Source: Mesostigma viride
Lineage: Eukaryota; Streptophyta; Mesostigmatophyceae; Mesostigmatales; Mesostigmataceae
DNA: 64,000 nt
Reading direction: 5' to 3'
NCBI GenBank assembly: GCA_009746045.1
Contig: RPFO01000165.1
Location: forward strand, 5,435,085 to 5,499,084
The position numbers and the translations under genes were made by a program. The notes below the pieces were generated by a model that saw only the letters and a program-made list of their open reading frames with translations, searched no databases and was not told the DNA's origin. Positions 34,401 to 45,161 of the stretch are shown piece by piece. Each line of letters starts with the position of its first letter. Within the stretch, counting starts at the first letter, position 1.

Positions 34401-37400
34401 AAGTATCAAACGGTCATCCCTTCAGGCAACGCCGCATATCATCATGCCGCAACCAGGTGCTGCCGCAAAGAACCACGCCGCACAACACCACGCCAGGTAC
34501 GTCCAGGCCGCAACACGAAACTATGCCATGCCCATGACCCACACATCCCCAGGGTGTCCCACCTTGGCCACCGCCTCCAGGGACGTCTTGGGCCCCAGCA
34601 CCTCCATCAGCTGCAGGTCCTCTGCCAGCAGCCTCCACTCGGCGTTGCACAGGTGCACGATGGCCGCCAGCATGGCTCGCCGGTGGGACGCCTTAACGCG
34701 CGTGAGCAGGCCAAAGTCCAGGTAGCTGGGGGGGGGGGGGGGGCGCCACAGGGACAAACGGCAGCAGGACAGGTGGCGCACCCCATACGTCGGGAAACAA
34801 AAGGTGGTGGCAAACATCCCATCAGATGCCAAGGAATGGGACATGTGGCAGGCGCTAGTGGTGGCACGTCGAGGCCAGATGGCCGGAGCTACTTTGTGGC
34901 CGGGTGACGGGTGGTAGTTTCTGTATGCAGCAGTAATGGGCGGAAGCCCGGGATTGGTAGACGGACTGCCAGGTGACAAGTGTAGGGGCCAGTAGTTGAC
35001 GTGCAAGAGGGCTAGCCCCCCTTTGTGCACGTTGGGATTTGTTGCTGATGATGACTGAGATTCAGTACTACTTGAACCAAATGATTTTGTTTCATTATTG
35101 ACAAAAGGCGCTGCCTGCCCAGCTTCCGCTCGCCTCGTGCAGCTCACCCGAGCTTGCCGTCCGCGGTGATGAGCAGGTTTCCAAGGTGGGGGTCGGCATG
35201 CATCACGCCTGTCTCCATCAGCTGCGAGACGCTGCTCTGGAGGCCGATGCGCACCTGGGGGGGGCGGCACCAAAGGTGGCACAAACACGAGCGAGCGAGC
35301 GAGCAAGCGCGCGCACGCGCGCGCGCGCGAGAGAGAGAGAGAGAGGGGGGGGGGGGGTGGAGAGACAGGCAGACAGGCAGACAGGCAGAGACAGAGACAG
35401 AGACAGAGACAGAGACAGAGACAGAGACAGAGACAGAGACAGAGACAGAGACAGAGACAGAGAGACAGAGAGAAGAGAGATTAGGCCGATGCGCACCTGG
35501 TGGATTGCCAAAATAGGCAAGACATACAAAGCAGATAGCTTGATGACAGTAAGATATATAAGTGATTCATTATATATAACCTAATGAATAATGATGAAGA
35601 ACGAAGCAGATTACGAAGTCAGCAAGGCCGATGCGGACACCGGGGGAGTGGTGCATGCGTGTGACATACAAACAAGCTTCAGGTGTCAAACATGCCCATG
35701 CGCACTTGGTGTGAATAGGCACACACATGGTATGTGCTAAGGATAAACTTGGTGTGAATAGGCACACACATGATATGTGCTAAGGATAAACTTGGTGTGA
35801 ATAGGCACACACATGATATGTGCTAAGGATAAACTTGGTGTGAATAGGCACACACATGATATGTGCTAAGGATAAACTTGGTGTGAATAGGCACACACAT
35901 GATATGTGCTAAGGATAAACTTGGTGTGAATAGGCACACACATGATATGTGCTAAGGATAAACTTGGTGTGAATAGGCACACACATGATATGTGCTAAGG
36001 ATAAACTTGGTGTGAATAGGCACACACACGATATGTGCTAAGGATAAACTTGGTGTGAATAGGCACACACATGATATGTGCTAAGGATAAACTTGGTGTG
36101 AATAGGCACACACATGATATGTGCTAAGGATAAAACGCACCAAGCACAGCAAGCACTTTTTCGCGTTAAAGAACAGCAAGCACTTTTTCGCGCTCATGGT
36201 CCATGGTCACTGAAGACCGCCATGGTGGTCCCTATAGGACCACACCGGTCACTGTGACGCACCATGAGCAGCAGCTTGCGGCGCGCCATCTCGGCCGCTT
36301 CGGCGTCGCCCTCCTTCAATACTTGCAGCAGCGCGGTCGGGCGCTCGCCCGTGATCCAGCTCATCGTCAGCACCTTGCGGGTGGTGTACTGGAAGAGGGG
36401 CCGCGGCACCACCACACGTGAGACGGCCGACCCGCTCGGCTTGTTGGTCGCGTTGGCGGACTGCGGGAAGGGGGAGAGGGGGGGGGGAGGAGGGGGGGGG
36501 GGGGGGGGCGAGGGGAGGGGCGAGGGGACGGGGCGAGGGGACGGGGCGAGGGAGGGGAAGAGGGAGGGGAAGAGGGGAGGGGAAGAGGGGAGGGGAAGAG
36601 GGGAGGGGAAGAGGGGAGGGGAAGAGGGGAGGGGAAGAGGGGAGGGGAAGAGGGGAGGGGAAGAGGGGAGGGGAAGAGGGGAGGGGAAGAGGGGAGGGGA
36701 AGAGGGGAGGGGAAGAGGGGAGGGGAAGAGGGGAGGGGAAGAGGGGAGGGGAAGAGGGGACGGGGAGAGGGGAGCGGGAGGGGAGGGGCAAAGGCGAGGG
36801 GCAGAGGGGAGGGACAGAGGGGAGGGGAGAGCATAATGGGCCATAGAGAGAGCATGATGCGCCATGTTTAGTACACCAGGCCCAGGGATCGCAAGCCAGG
36901 GTCCGCCATGATACCTCGGCATATCAATAATAGTTTTACTATTATATTTAATTTATCTTCTTCTTTTTTTCAACGTTGTCGTCACGAACAACACGGCGGG
37001 CCCAGGGATACAGCTGGGTGTAATCTCACAGGCAAGTGTGAGGAGGAGGCAAGGCAGTAGTGATCCAGTGATCAAGTGAATCAGTACACAAGTACTTGCG
37101 TGCCACGCGTAATGGAATTCAAGCGCCAAAACAAATTGGGCGGGGGTGGGGGGCGGGAGGCAACCCAACGAGACTGGCCATGGGCTAGCAAGGAGATGGA
37201 AGATGCCTCCAGCAGCCTACAGTGACCGGGTCCCACCACTAGACAAGCCTACAGTGACCGGGTCCCACCACTAGACAAGCCTACAGTGACCGGGTCCCAG
37301 GACTAGACAAGCCTACAGTGACCGGGTCCCAGGACTCGTCAAGCCTACAGTGACCGGGTCCCAGGACTCGACAAGCCTACAGTGACCACTCCCAGGTCCA

Positions 37401-40400
37401 ATGCAGCCGACCGTTGACTTCAAAGGACAGCGTGGGCCTGTCGTGCCCTACAGCAGCCTACAGGGTCCTACAGTACACCTTACAGGGGCCGCATGATGTG
37501 CTGCCAGCAACTTGTGCCATCCTGTGCCCACTCCCTGGCCGACCATGCGAGCTGACAATAACCGTTTACCGTGCCGAGTTCCTTTTGGTTTGCTCAAATA
37601 ACCTTCTACAACACCCTGCTGTGAGCTACTACAGGCAACCGGTGGCCCGCCGGATCCTGCCGCGACGGCGGCCACTCACCGCGAACACCTCGGCGTTGCG
37701 TGCCTCGCTGATGTAATCTAGTTCCCCGAACAGGCCCTTGCCGAGCTCATCCGCGATGGCCGGCAGGTTGGTCTGCACGTTGAACAATGTGCGTGCGACC
37801 ACAAACTGGGGGGGGGGGGAGGGAGACAGGCCAGCAGATAGGCAGGCAGGTGGGCGTTTGGGCAACCGAGCAGGTCTCAGGCGGCGGCTTGCCAAGTTGC
37901 AAAATGGTGCAAGGTCCCAAGAAAAGATGCTCACCTGATTGCTATGAACTTGTCGACAAAAAGCGACGGCACTGTTGTGACAAAAGCATCTCTATTGCGG
38001 TGCATGTATGGCCGTTGTCTGTGCTATGGCTACCCTGATGGCCGCCACGCATGGCCGTACGGGTTTCCACCCGGCTGCCCGAGGTGTTGCCACATGGCAC
38101 AACACAGCGGCGAGCGTGGAGGGGGCAACGTGTGACACAAGGGGTGTTTGTTGCACGCAAGCACATGGGTTGTATTTGATTGGTGGGGAAAACAACCATA
38201 TGGGTTGTATTTGACTGGTGGGGAAAACAACCATATGGGTTGTACGCTATTTCACAGCGGGGGTGTGCAACGGACACCGACCGTGGCTGCACGGTCACAC
38301 GTATCCCCCACAAGCATGCGCCCCACCAGCGTGCATGCCCTGCTCGACAAGCGGCTCATGGACCGCCAGCCTCACAGGCAGGCACGCACAAGGCACGCAC
38401 AAGGATCGTCGCCCACCTGCGTGAGGCAGCAGCAAAAACCTTGTTATGGCAGGGGGGGATGCTAGAAATATGCTAAAACTATTCGAGTCCAGCCCATTCA
38501 CTTACGGCAAGGCGGCAGCAATTGTCGCACGTGACTTGTTGGCGTCACCATGCCACCACATCACACTGGTCACTGTATCACCTAGCCACGCTGGTCACTA
38601 CAGCACGCACCAGCGCGCGCAGCAGGAAGATGTCCAGTGCCACCTGTTGCAGCACGTTCGGCCGCTGCACCTTGACCGCCACCGACGAACCATCCTCCGC
38701 CAGCACGCAGCGGTAGACCTGCGCGGTGGTGGCGACGCATGACAGTGATGAGGCAGGGTCGCACGCACCCCGTGCAATGCGATGTATCAAAGGAATAAGA
38801 TTAAGAAGATGAATATCATGTATCAAAGGAATAAAATTAAGAAGCTAAACATAATGTATTAAAGGAATAAGATTAAGAGGCTAAATACCATGAACAACAG
38901 CATGCAAATGGCAGCAGCCTGACTCAAATGGACACCTGGCAGAGGACTGCGGCAGCAAGGGACACGCACTGCGCGCAATGTAGACCTGAATCTCATGACT
39001 GCAGCTAGGGGTGCCGCGTTTGATGGTTTCGCAGGACTGCAGGGATCTAGTACAAAGCCTATCTTGTAAAAGCCTATCTAAAACAAAGCCTATCTAATAC
39101 AACGCCTATCTAATACAAGGCCTATCTAAAACAAAGCCTATCTAGTACAATGCCTATCAGACATACCAAGGTAACAGGAGTAATGGAAGGTGTGGCATGG
39201 TGGACGCACTGAACGCGAGCGACAGAAACCAACTTATGCACAGCCCATTCGAGTTGGTGTGCATAGTTGGATATCAGTGGCAAGTCATTCGCGCATGCAT
39301 GAGGACATAACCAATCGCAAACCCGAGTCGGGAACCATGCCATCGTACTGAAACCATTATACAGTCATCATGTACTAAACAAATAACCGAAATACAGTCA
39401 TCACATGCTTCTATAGCCATAACCGTAGCACAGATATCGGACAGAGTACTCCAAGCGAGTGCTAGTGCCCCACGCTCCCGCCCCACTTGCCTGACCGAAT
39501 GACGCCGACGCCACGGGCGACGTGGTCGGCGACAGCCCCTGCGTGAACAGCTCCTTGACGGGCTTGCCCAGCTCGGCCTCCACGATGGCAATCGCGTCCG
39601 TGCTGGGGAAGGGAGGCGCATCGTCCTGCAGCTGGCTCAGCACCTGGGGGGTGGGGGAGGCGGGGGTGGGGGAGGAGGGGGGAGGGAGGAGGGGGGAGGG
39701 AGGGGGCAGAGGGAGGATGGCAGGGGGAGGATGGCAGGGGGAGGAGGCAGCAGGTGGCACGCACACATAGATGAAAGCCTTGTCACTCCGTTTTGCACCT
39801 GTCGCCGATGTGTCGTCAAGGCATGGCGCTACTGCATGTAGCACACAGGGAGCGTGGATGAGACATGCGGCGCGTGGATGCCACTCACAAGGAGGCCACG
39901 AAAGAGGATGCCACTCACAAGGATGCCACTCACAAGGATGCCACTCACAAGGAGGCCACGAGCAAGGAGGCCACGAGCAAGGAGGACACGAGCAAGGAGG
40001 ACACGAGCAAGGAGGACACGAGCAAGGAGGACACGAGCAAGGAGGCCACGAGCAAGGAGGCCACGAGCAAGGAGGCCACGAGCAAGGAGGACACGAGCAA
40101 GGAGGACACGAGCAAGGAGGACACGAGCAAGGAGGACACGAGCAAGGAGGACACGAGCAAGGAGGACACGAGCAAGGAGGCCACGAGCAAGGAGGACACG
40201 AGCAAGGAGGACACGAGCAAGGAGGACACGAGCAAGGATGACACGAGCAAGGAGGCCACGAGCAAGGAGGACACGAGCAAGGAGGCCACGAGCAAGGAGG
40301 ACACGAGCAAGGAGGACACGAGCAAGGAGGACACGAGCAAGGAGGACACGAGCAAGGAGGACACGAGCAAGGAGGACACGAGCAAGGAGGACACGAGCAA

Positions 40401-43400
40401 GGAGGACACGAGCAAGGAGGACACGAGCAAGGAGGACACGAGCAAGGAGGCCACGAGCAAGGAGGACACGAGCAAGGAGGGTACGAGCAAGGAGGACACG
40501 AGCAAGGAGGACACGAGCAAGGAGGACACGAGCAAGGAGGCCACGAGCAAGGAGGCCACGAGCAAGGAGGACATGAGCAAGGAGGCCACGAGCAAGGAGG
40601 ACACGAGCAAGGAGGCCACGAGCAAGGAGGACACGAGCAAGGAGGACACGAGCAAGGAGGCCACGAGCAAGGAGAACACGAGCAAGGAGGACACGAGCAA
40701 GGAGGCCACGAGCAAGGAGGGTACGAGCAAGGAGGACACGAGCAAGGAGGCCACGAGCAAGGAGGACATGAGCAAGGAGGACACGAGCAAGGAGGACACG
40801 AGCAAGGAGGGTACGAGCAAGGAGGCCACGAGCAAGGAGAACACGAGCAAGGAGGACACGAGCAAGGAGGCCACGAGCAAGGAGGGCACGAGCAAGGAGG
40901 ACACGAGCAAGGAGGCCACGAGCAAGGAGGACATGAGCAAGGAGGACACGAGCAAGGAGGACACGAGCAAGGAGGGTACGAGCAAGGAGGCCACGAGCAA
41001 GGAGGGTACGAGCAAGGAGGACACGAGCAAGGAGGCCACGAGCAAGGAGGACATGAGCAAGGAGGCCACGAGCAAGGAGGACACGAGCAAGGAGGCCACG
41101 AGCAAGGAGGACATGAGCAAGGAGGCCACGAGCAAGGAGGACACGAGCAAGGAGGACATGAGCAAGGAGGCCACGAGCAAGGAGGGTACGAGCAAGGAGG
41201 ACACGAGCAAGGAGGCCACGAGCAAGGAGGACACGAGCAAGGAGGGTACGAGCAAGGAGGACACTACGAATAGCGCTGGGCAGTCCTCACCACCACGTGG
41301 TTGGGAGAGGAGCCAACCAGATGGCTAAGGCCCACAAACTCTTCGGTGAATATTCACTATTCACTATACATGCCAACGGGCCATGGGAACACGATGGCAT
41401 CAGCTCAAAGCTACGAGGAACGGCTGAGCCCCGTGCTTCAAGTGGCACACCATGCTGGTCCGATCAAGTATTGTGACGCAACTCAGCTCAAGCCCAACCC
41501 CTAATTTCATGAGCACCTGGCGGCGAACGCTAGGCGCCATGTGGCACCCTGCCGCAGCCATGCCTTTCCACAAGAGCGCAGCCCCTTTCCATGCACGTCG
41601 CTCATGGGATTCCCCACGCCCCACGCCCCACGCCCCACGCCCCACGCCCCACGCCCCACGCCCCACGCCCCACGCCCCACGCCCCACGCCCCACGCCCCA
41701 CGCCCCACGCCCCACGCCCCACGCCCCACGCCCCACGCCCCACGCCCCACGCCCCACGCCCCATGCCCCACGCCCCACGCCCCACGCCCCATGCATCATG
41801 CAACGCATCACTCACCACGCTCATGCATGCAGCACATGCCCCTCACCATGCTCATGTCGGGCCCCACCACGTCGACGCGGGTGGCCAGGGTCTGCGCGGC
41901 CTTGACCATTGTGGGCCCAAGATCCACCGCCGCCTGCTTGACCGCCATCGCCACCTGCACGCTCGTGCTGTACTCCTCCTCAGGGGCCGTGCCCAGCACC
42001 AGGGGGGCCAGCTGGGGCTCCCCCGCCGCCTCGCTCATGACCGTCGCCTCGACGTTGGTCACCGGGAGCGCAAAGGGGGACACGACGGACGCGTCCTTGA
42101 CCACCAGCTTCTTGCCCCCACCACCGCCGCCGCCGAGGGAGAAGCGAGAACCGCTTCGGGAGAACGGGTTACGCGTCTCGGCAGCGATGTCCTCCTTGGA
42201 GGGTTGTACGGGCGGCAGCACGGCCTCCTTCACGTAGAGCAGCACGACCTTGAAGGTGAGCCCGATCACGGCCGCCGACACCTGGCATGGGGGGGGGGGG
42301 GGGGGGAGAACGAGAAGAGGGGGGAAATGGGGGACAAGCAGGGAGCGGGGAGACGACGGGGGGAATAGAGGAGAGGGGGCAGAGAGGCATGGGGGGAAGA
42401 GGAGGGGGGGAAGAGAGGAGAGGGGGCAGAGAGGCATGGGGGGAAGAGGAGGGGGGGAAGAGAGCAGAGGGGGCAGAGAGGCATGGGGGGAAGAGGAGGG
42501 GGGAGAGAGGAGAGGGGGCAGAGAGGCATGGGGGGGAAGAGGAGGGGGGGAGAGAGGAGAGGGGGCAGAGAGGCATGGGGGGGAAGAGGAGGGGGGAGAG
42601 AGGAGAGGGGGCAGAGAGGCATGGGGGGGAAGAGGAGGGGGGGAGAGAGGAGAGGGGCAGAGAGGCATGGGGGGAAGAGGAGGGGGGAAGAGAGGAGAGG
42701 GGGCAGAGAGGCATGGGGGGAAGAGGAGGGGGGAAGAGAGGAGAGGGGGCAGAGAGGCATGGGGGGGAAGAGGAGGGGGGGAGAGAGGAAGGGTGGACGA
42801 GAGAAGGGAGGAGGAGAGGAGGGGAGGGGGAGGGGAGGAAGAGGTAAAGGGGGCGAGGGTTAGGGGGGCAGGGAAGGGGGGGGGGGAAATGGGTCGGGGG
42901 AAAGGGGGAGGAAATGTTCATGCCGCGGTAAGTTTGCAACATGACAGTGGCCGAGGGCTCAAAGCGGTGGGCTTACACAACAGTGACAACGGAAAAGGAG
43001 TACAGCTAGGAGTGAACCAAGGAGAATAATGTAATGGCATATAAATACACCCTAGCAAAATAGAGACGGTGTTCAGTAGTACTGGGACCATGACACGCAC
43101 CACAAGGCATGGACCCAAGCCGTCTGGTAAAATCGTGTTACGGCAACAAGAATACCAGCTGGTTCTGTCGAGTTGCGGCAGCAAGAAAATACCAGACCAC
43201 AGGGGTCCATCGCCGCACGCACCTCCCACAGCCGGCCAGCCACCACCTGGGGGCGTCGGCAGAAATATTTGCGGTTGCGCTCCGCGTCGTACACTGCGCT
43301 CAGCTCGTCGTCGCCCTCAGGGGGAGCCTCGCCCGCGGGCCCCTGGCCAGGACCCGGGGCACCCCCTGCCAGGGGCCTCTGGTCCGCTTGCCCCCGGCTG

Positions 43401-45161
43401 TCCGCCCCTGACTTCTCGGGCCCCTTAGCGCCCGCGGTGCCCTTTGTGGTAACCGCTGGGGGTGGGCTAGCGGCGGGGCGGGGGCCCCACACAGCTTGCA
43501 CAGGCCCAGGGCCCCGCCCGGCCACTGTTGGGGCCTGGATGTGAAGCGGCCCCGCACCGGCTAGCCGGGTGCCCCCTAGCGCCCCCCTGACCGCCGCCGG
43601 GCCGTCCTGTGGCTTGATGGAAGACCGCCACGGCTCTGCGAGTGGGGGGAGCAGGTTGGGGAGGGATTGGGGGGTGGGGGAGGGGACGAGGGGAGGGGAG
43701 CGGGAAAATGGGGAGGAGGGCAGGGGCGCAGGAGGGCAGTTGTTGTTGGGAACGAGAAGGGACGGGAGGAGAGAACATGTGAGACGGAAAGTAAGGACCA
43801 GGAAACAGATGGGCAATATGAGGGTAGGAATGGCCAGGAGCACCTATTCACTTACGTTTTATAATGGGCTTATGGCTGCGGAATGCGAGCGAACAAGGGC
43901 AGACCACCTAGCAGGGTCAAGCACAGGGGGAGGAATACAAGTCGTGCTAACAAGCAGCGGACTAAGTGGCAGCTCTATTTGAAGCCGTGCCCAAAAGTAA
44001 TCAAGTACATGACAGCTTGTCTGGAGTCCGTTCCTGCGGGCTGCACATTGGCTAGTGTGCGGTGCCTGACATCCTGGCAGACGGATGGGCTATGTGCTGC
44101 TACCACCAGCGGGGCATGTAGTATGGAAGAGTGCTCACCATGCAATCATCGTCCTGGCAGACAGACGGGCTATGTGCTCCCCTACCAAGGAGAAACTCTC
44201 CCTCTATCTATCTTGCAACGCACCTGCTGGGGGCCCATGGGATGCGTGCATGCCTTCGCCCAAAGGTGCCAACGTGTGCCTACTACAGATGTTATATCGA
44301 AAACTCCCATATGAAGAACAGCCACAGCAATCAGCGGATGCTATCCAACATGATGAGACAAGACTGAAATGCCAAGCTACTAAACCAGGAAGACGGTAGA
44401 CAAAGCGGAATGACTGTCAATAAACACGCCTGTAGACACCGATGAGTGCACGACCTGTTTACGGGGGAAGACTGACGGCTTTCTGATCGCATTCCCGCTT
44501 GAAAACAAGCCCGTCCTACCACCAGAATTATACCAAGCCACTGCGTGCTCTGTGCATGCGGGCCTGCAACCATGATGTGCCCCTATGAAAATGTCCCATG
44601 CCCAGGCCTTCATGTTGGATCGTGTGAGAGAAGCCCACGTGGACACGTTGCCGTGACATCTACCATCCATGCGAGGGGTACCATACTCCTCTGATAGGAA
44701 GCAGGCATGCAAACCAGCTGAAAGCCGTCCCCTGCAGCAATGTAATGAGACATCACTTCCAGGTACAGAATATTCAGAACTGCAGCGCTCAAAGATTCCC
44801 ATTAGCCGGCGGTTTAACGAAGGATCGAAACCGTGAAGTTAAAGGAGGATGCGTGGCGCCGGCTGTTATGAGCAGATGGTGTGCACAAAGTCGCCTAGAC
44901 TGACGGGCACAGCCAATTACCTCTGCTACATCTTCGTTGTATCGTCCGGCAGCTGATGGTGGCAGAGGGAGAGGTTGCGGGAGCAGGTGCTTGCGTAGGG
45001 CATGGCCTCCGGGAGTCGCCCTGAAAGCAACCCGGCTGAGCCAATAATGCCTGCTGCTGCCGAAGCCCACGTTCACCAATTGAAGGAAGAAACTTAGTGC
45101 CTGTTAGAGAACCATGAGAAGCAGCCTGTTGAAGCGCAGCATTACACTGCCAGGATCCCAT
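27839..45161 (-). CDS. ABC1/UbiB-family atypical kinase (ABC1K), 14 exons, likely plastid
   Basis: Joining 45161-44921, 43635-43223, 42281-41847, 39643-39491, 38718-38611, 37805-37680, 36460-36263, 35254-35148, 34725-34563, 32125-32048, 31129-31036, 30213-30101, 29664-29239 and 28459-27839 gives one frame of about 1091 codons with every phase matching. The ABC1 order is clear: YDAERNRKYFCRRP, GPTMVKAAQ (the place of the KxGQ motif), LQDDAPPFPS, SFGQVYRC, VAVKVQRP, GELDYISEARNAE, VLTMSWITGE, HADPHLGNLL and YLDFGLL. These proteins phosphorylate or regulate prenyl-lipid (quinone, tocopherol) metabolism; plant members sit on plastid membranes and plastoglobules. Kinase residues are present except G in KxGQ. 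The first exon is the least certain. A Ser/Arg/Gln-rich N-terminus would suit a transit peptide. Confidence 0.85.
28460..28720 (-). repeat. 83-bp tandem repeat at the acceptor of ABC1K exon 14
   Basis: The mark GGGTATGTGATGAGG recurs at 28481, 28564 and 28647. Each unit includes a copy of the pyrimidine tract and AG of the splice acceptor (CTCCCCACCCCCTAG in units 2 and 3), so the intron end is triplicated. Confidence 0.85.
29239..29664 (-). CDS. ABC1K exon 13
   Basis: Phase 0 at both ends (CTGGCAG|CTC, GGCGCG|GTGAGT). Holds LIFTPDRRLRWARAMSL, then a Pro/Ala/Lys-rich insert, then FSPVDEIVDIVLSPKGSG, matching the post-kinase helices of plant-type ABC1 proteins with a long low-complexity insertion. 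Confidence 0.75.
30016..30124 (-). repeat. Duplicated exon-12 end and donor
   Basis: The block CCACCTGC..CAGCAGCGAGCGCATG (+ strand) at 30097 is repeated at about 30015 with few changes. The last coding bases of exon 12 and its GT donor thus exist twice, about 83 bases apart. Confidence 0.75.
30101..30213 (-). CDS. ABC1K exon 12
   Basis: Starts with two bases that complete the Gly codon from exon 11 and ends CAGCAG|GTGGGG. Encodes VGVTVAPGFKIFSNVYPIVL and RRVCYEDSPFMRSLLQQ, the 'EG...dP.f......YP' helix region of the family. Confidence 0.8.
30395..30790. repeat. 39-bp minisatellite, about 9-10 copies (ABC1K intron)
   Basis: GAAGACCTTTGC recurs every 39 bases (30447, 30486, ...). Because 39 is a multiple of three, several frames stay open (e.g. 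GREDLCKTSG); these are not genes. Confidence 0.9.
31036..31129 (-). CDS. ABC1K exon 11
   Basis: Phase 0 start after CACCCTGCAG, one base left over at GGAAG|GTGCGC. Encodes VTRKLIRLALQFRMRLPPY and FILIIRSLATLE, the helix that in ABC1 proteins carries 'lPp.f.ll.R.l..leG'. Confidence 0.85.
31620..32005. repeat. 32-bp minisatellite (CCCCAATGCCCCCCTCCTCCC), about 12 copies
   Basis: AATGCCCC recurs every 31-32 bases (31741, 31773, ...). C-rich on the + strand. It lies in the intron between ABC1K exons 10 and 11. Confidence 0.9.
32048..32125 (-). CDS. ABC1K exon 10
   Basis: 26 codons, phase 0 at both ends (CCCCCTCAG|GCG, GGGCCG|GTAGGT): ACEAAFSAEITPML and SAGLSPNLSFGP. Short and less conserved. 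It is kept because splice sites and phase fit its neighbours. Confidence 0.65.
32215..33470. repeat. A-rich degenerate minisatellite (GAGATAAATAACAGAGACGAATAA type)
   Basis: Units of roughly 17-35 bases built from GAGATAAATAACAGAGA and CGAATAAGAGGTAAATAA alternate for 1.25 kb inside the ABC1K intron 9. The complementary strand reads as repeated Ile/Ser/Leu/Tyr, an artefact. Confidence 0.85.
33471..34562. other. Rest of ABC1K intron 9, no gene recognised
   Basis: Includes three copies of ATAACGTATCAAGTATC between 34325 and 34410. Otherwise unique, with no supported frame. Confidence 0.4.
34563..34725 (-). CDS. ABC1K exon 9 (DFG motif)
   Basis: Follows an uninterrupted C run of about 18 on the minus strand ending in CAG. 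One base completes Gly, then YLDFGLLTRVKASHRRAM carries the metal-binding DFG-type aspartate. NAEWRLLAEDLQLMEVLG continues the helical lobe. Ends GCCAAG|GTGGGA. Confidence 0.9.
35148..35254 (-). CDS. ABC1K exon 8 (catalytic HADPH..N)
   Basis: VRIGLQSSVSQLMETG, then VMHADPHLGNLLITADGKL: the H-x-D-x-H-x-x-N catalytic loop of the family with all residues present (Leu replaces the usual Pro before Gly). Ends CTCGG|GTGAGC, so its last codon is completed by exon 9. Confidence 0.92.
35255..35510. repeat. (GAGACA)n array and duplicated exon-8 acceptor
   Basis: (GACAGA)n fills 35386-35472. Just beyond it, 35483-35500 repeats the last bases of exon 8 plus its acceptor (AGGCCGATGCGCACCTGG on the + strand, original at 35241-35258). 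A partial third copy is near 35625. Confidence 0.85.
35705..36135. repeat. 43-bp minisatellite, about 10 copies
   Basis: GTGAATAGGCACACACA starts at 35711, 35754, 35797, 35840 and so on, nearly invariant. It lies in ABC1K intron 7. Confidence 0.92.
36263..36460 (-). CDS. ABC1K exon 7
   Basis: Phase 0 both ends. SANATNKPSGSAVSRVVVPR, then LFQYTTRKVLTMSWITGERP, the conserved 'vPkvyw.yTt..VLtmewI.G' strand pair, and a helix MARRKLLLM leading into exon 8. Confidence 0.9.
36461..36830. repeat. 13-bp G/A minisatellite at the acceptor of exon 7
   Basis: GAGGGGAGGGGAA repeats (13 bases, about 18 copies) and a G run fill 36470-36780 on the + strand. On the gene strand this is an enormous pyrimidine tract directly in front of CGCAG|TCC. 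Confidence 0.88.
37205..37390. repeat. 32-bp tandem repeat, about 6 copies
   Basis: AAGCCTACAGTGACCGGGTC recurs six times with ACC/AGG variants, in ABC1K intron 6. Confidence 0.88.
37680..37805 (-). CDS. ABC1K exon 6
   Basis: 42 codons after a C-run acceptor. FVVARTLFNVQTNLPAIADE and LGKGLFGELDYISEARNAEV: the conserved E-L-D-Y..E..N segment of the N-lobe helix. Ends TTCGCG|GTGAGT. Confidence 0.9.
38611..38718 (-). CDS. ABC1K exon 5 (nucleotide-binding lysine)
   Basis: 36 codons: VYRCVLAEDGSSVAVKVQRP carries the invariant Lys of the family (VAVKVQRP), then VLQQVALDIFLLRAL. It joins SFGQ of exon 4 to give SFGQVYRC. Ends GCGCTG|GTGCGT. Confidence 0.92.
38770..38890. repeat. 36-bp repeat, three copies
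   Basis: AAAGGAATAAGATTAAGA-type units repeat three times within ABC1K intron 4. Confidence 0.75.
39491..39643 (-). CDS. ABC1K exon 4 (Ala-rich loop), GC donor
   Basis: VLSQLQDDAPPFPSTDAIA, ELGKPVKELFTQGL and PVASASFGQ, the loop that replaces the Gly-rich loop of ordinary kinases. The only way to join it in frame to VYRC of exon 5 is the donor CAG|GCAAGT, a GC-AG intron. Confidence 0.9.
39870..41270. repeat. 15-bp minisatellite (GAGGACACGAGCAAG), about 93 copies
   Basis: Units of 15 bases with GAC/GCC/GGT/AAC variants run for 1.4 kb in the intron between ABC1K exons 3 and 4. The unit length keeps several frames open (TSKED on the +, LLVSS on the -). The + frame runs from 39865 to 41328 but is antisense to the gene and intronic, so I do not call it. 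Confidence 0.93.
41610..41795. repeat. 7-bp minisatellite (GCCCCAC)n
   Basis: About 25 copies of GCCCCAC with rare T changes, just downstream of the exon-3 donor in transcript order. Confidence 0.92.
41847..42281 (-). CDS. ABC1K exon 3 (KxGQ-region)
   Basis: 145 codons, phase 0. VSAAVIGLTFKVVLLYVKEA, a Gly-rich/charged insert (FSLGGGGGGGKK), then AAVDLGPTMVKAAQTLATRV. The family motif K-x-G-Q reads K-A-A-Q here. Ends AGCATG|GTGAGG. Confidence 0.88.
42282..42880. repeat. 45-47-bp G-rich minisatellite at the exon-3 acceptor
   Basis: AGAGAGGCATGGGGGG recurs at 42382, 42429, 42476, 42521 and so on, about 9 copies, starting next to a G run of about 19 at the acceptor (pyrimidine on the gene strand). 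Confidence 0.88.
43223..43635 (-). CDS. ABC1K exon 2
   Basis: Starts AG + PWRSSIKPQDG after CCACTCGCAG. A long Gly/Pro/Ala stretch is followed by ELSAVYDAERNRKYFCRRPQ and VVAGRLWE, which matches 'YD.e.....f..rP..v..R...' at the start of the ABC1 domain. The low-complexity stretch is probably a disordered linker after the transit peptide. Confidence 0.85.
44921..45161 (-). CDS. Predicted ABC1K exon 1 (N-terminus)
   Basis: ATG at 45161 after an in-frame TAG upstream. 80 codons plus one base end at AGCAGAG|GTAATT, giving a Glu codon with exon 2 (phases agree). Composition: Ser/Gln/Arg/Pro-rich, few acidic residues, which fits a transit peptide but is not proof. No other exon with a phase-1 end was seen between 43.7 and 46.7 kb. 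Confidence 0.45.

Noticed and set aside
39865-41328. 487-codon ORF (TSKED repeats) on the + strand
   Set aside because: A 15-bp minisatellite inside an intron of the minus-strand ABC1K gene; no start context and no unique coding sequence of note.
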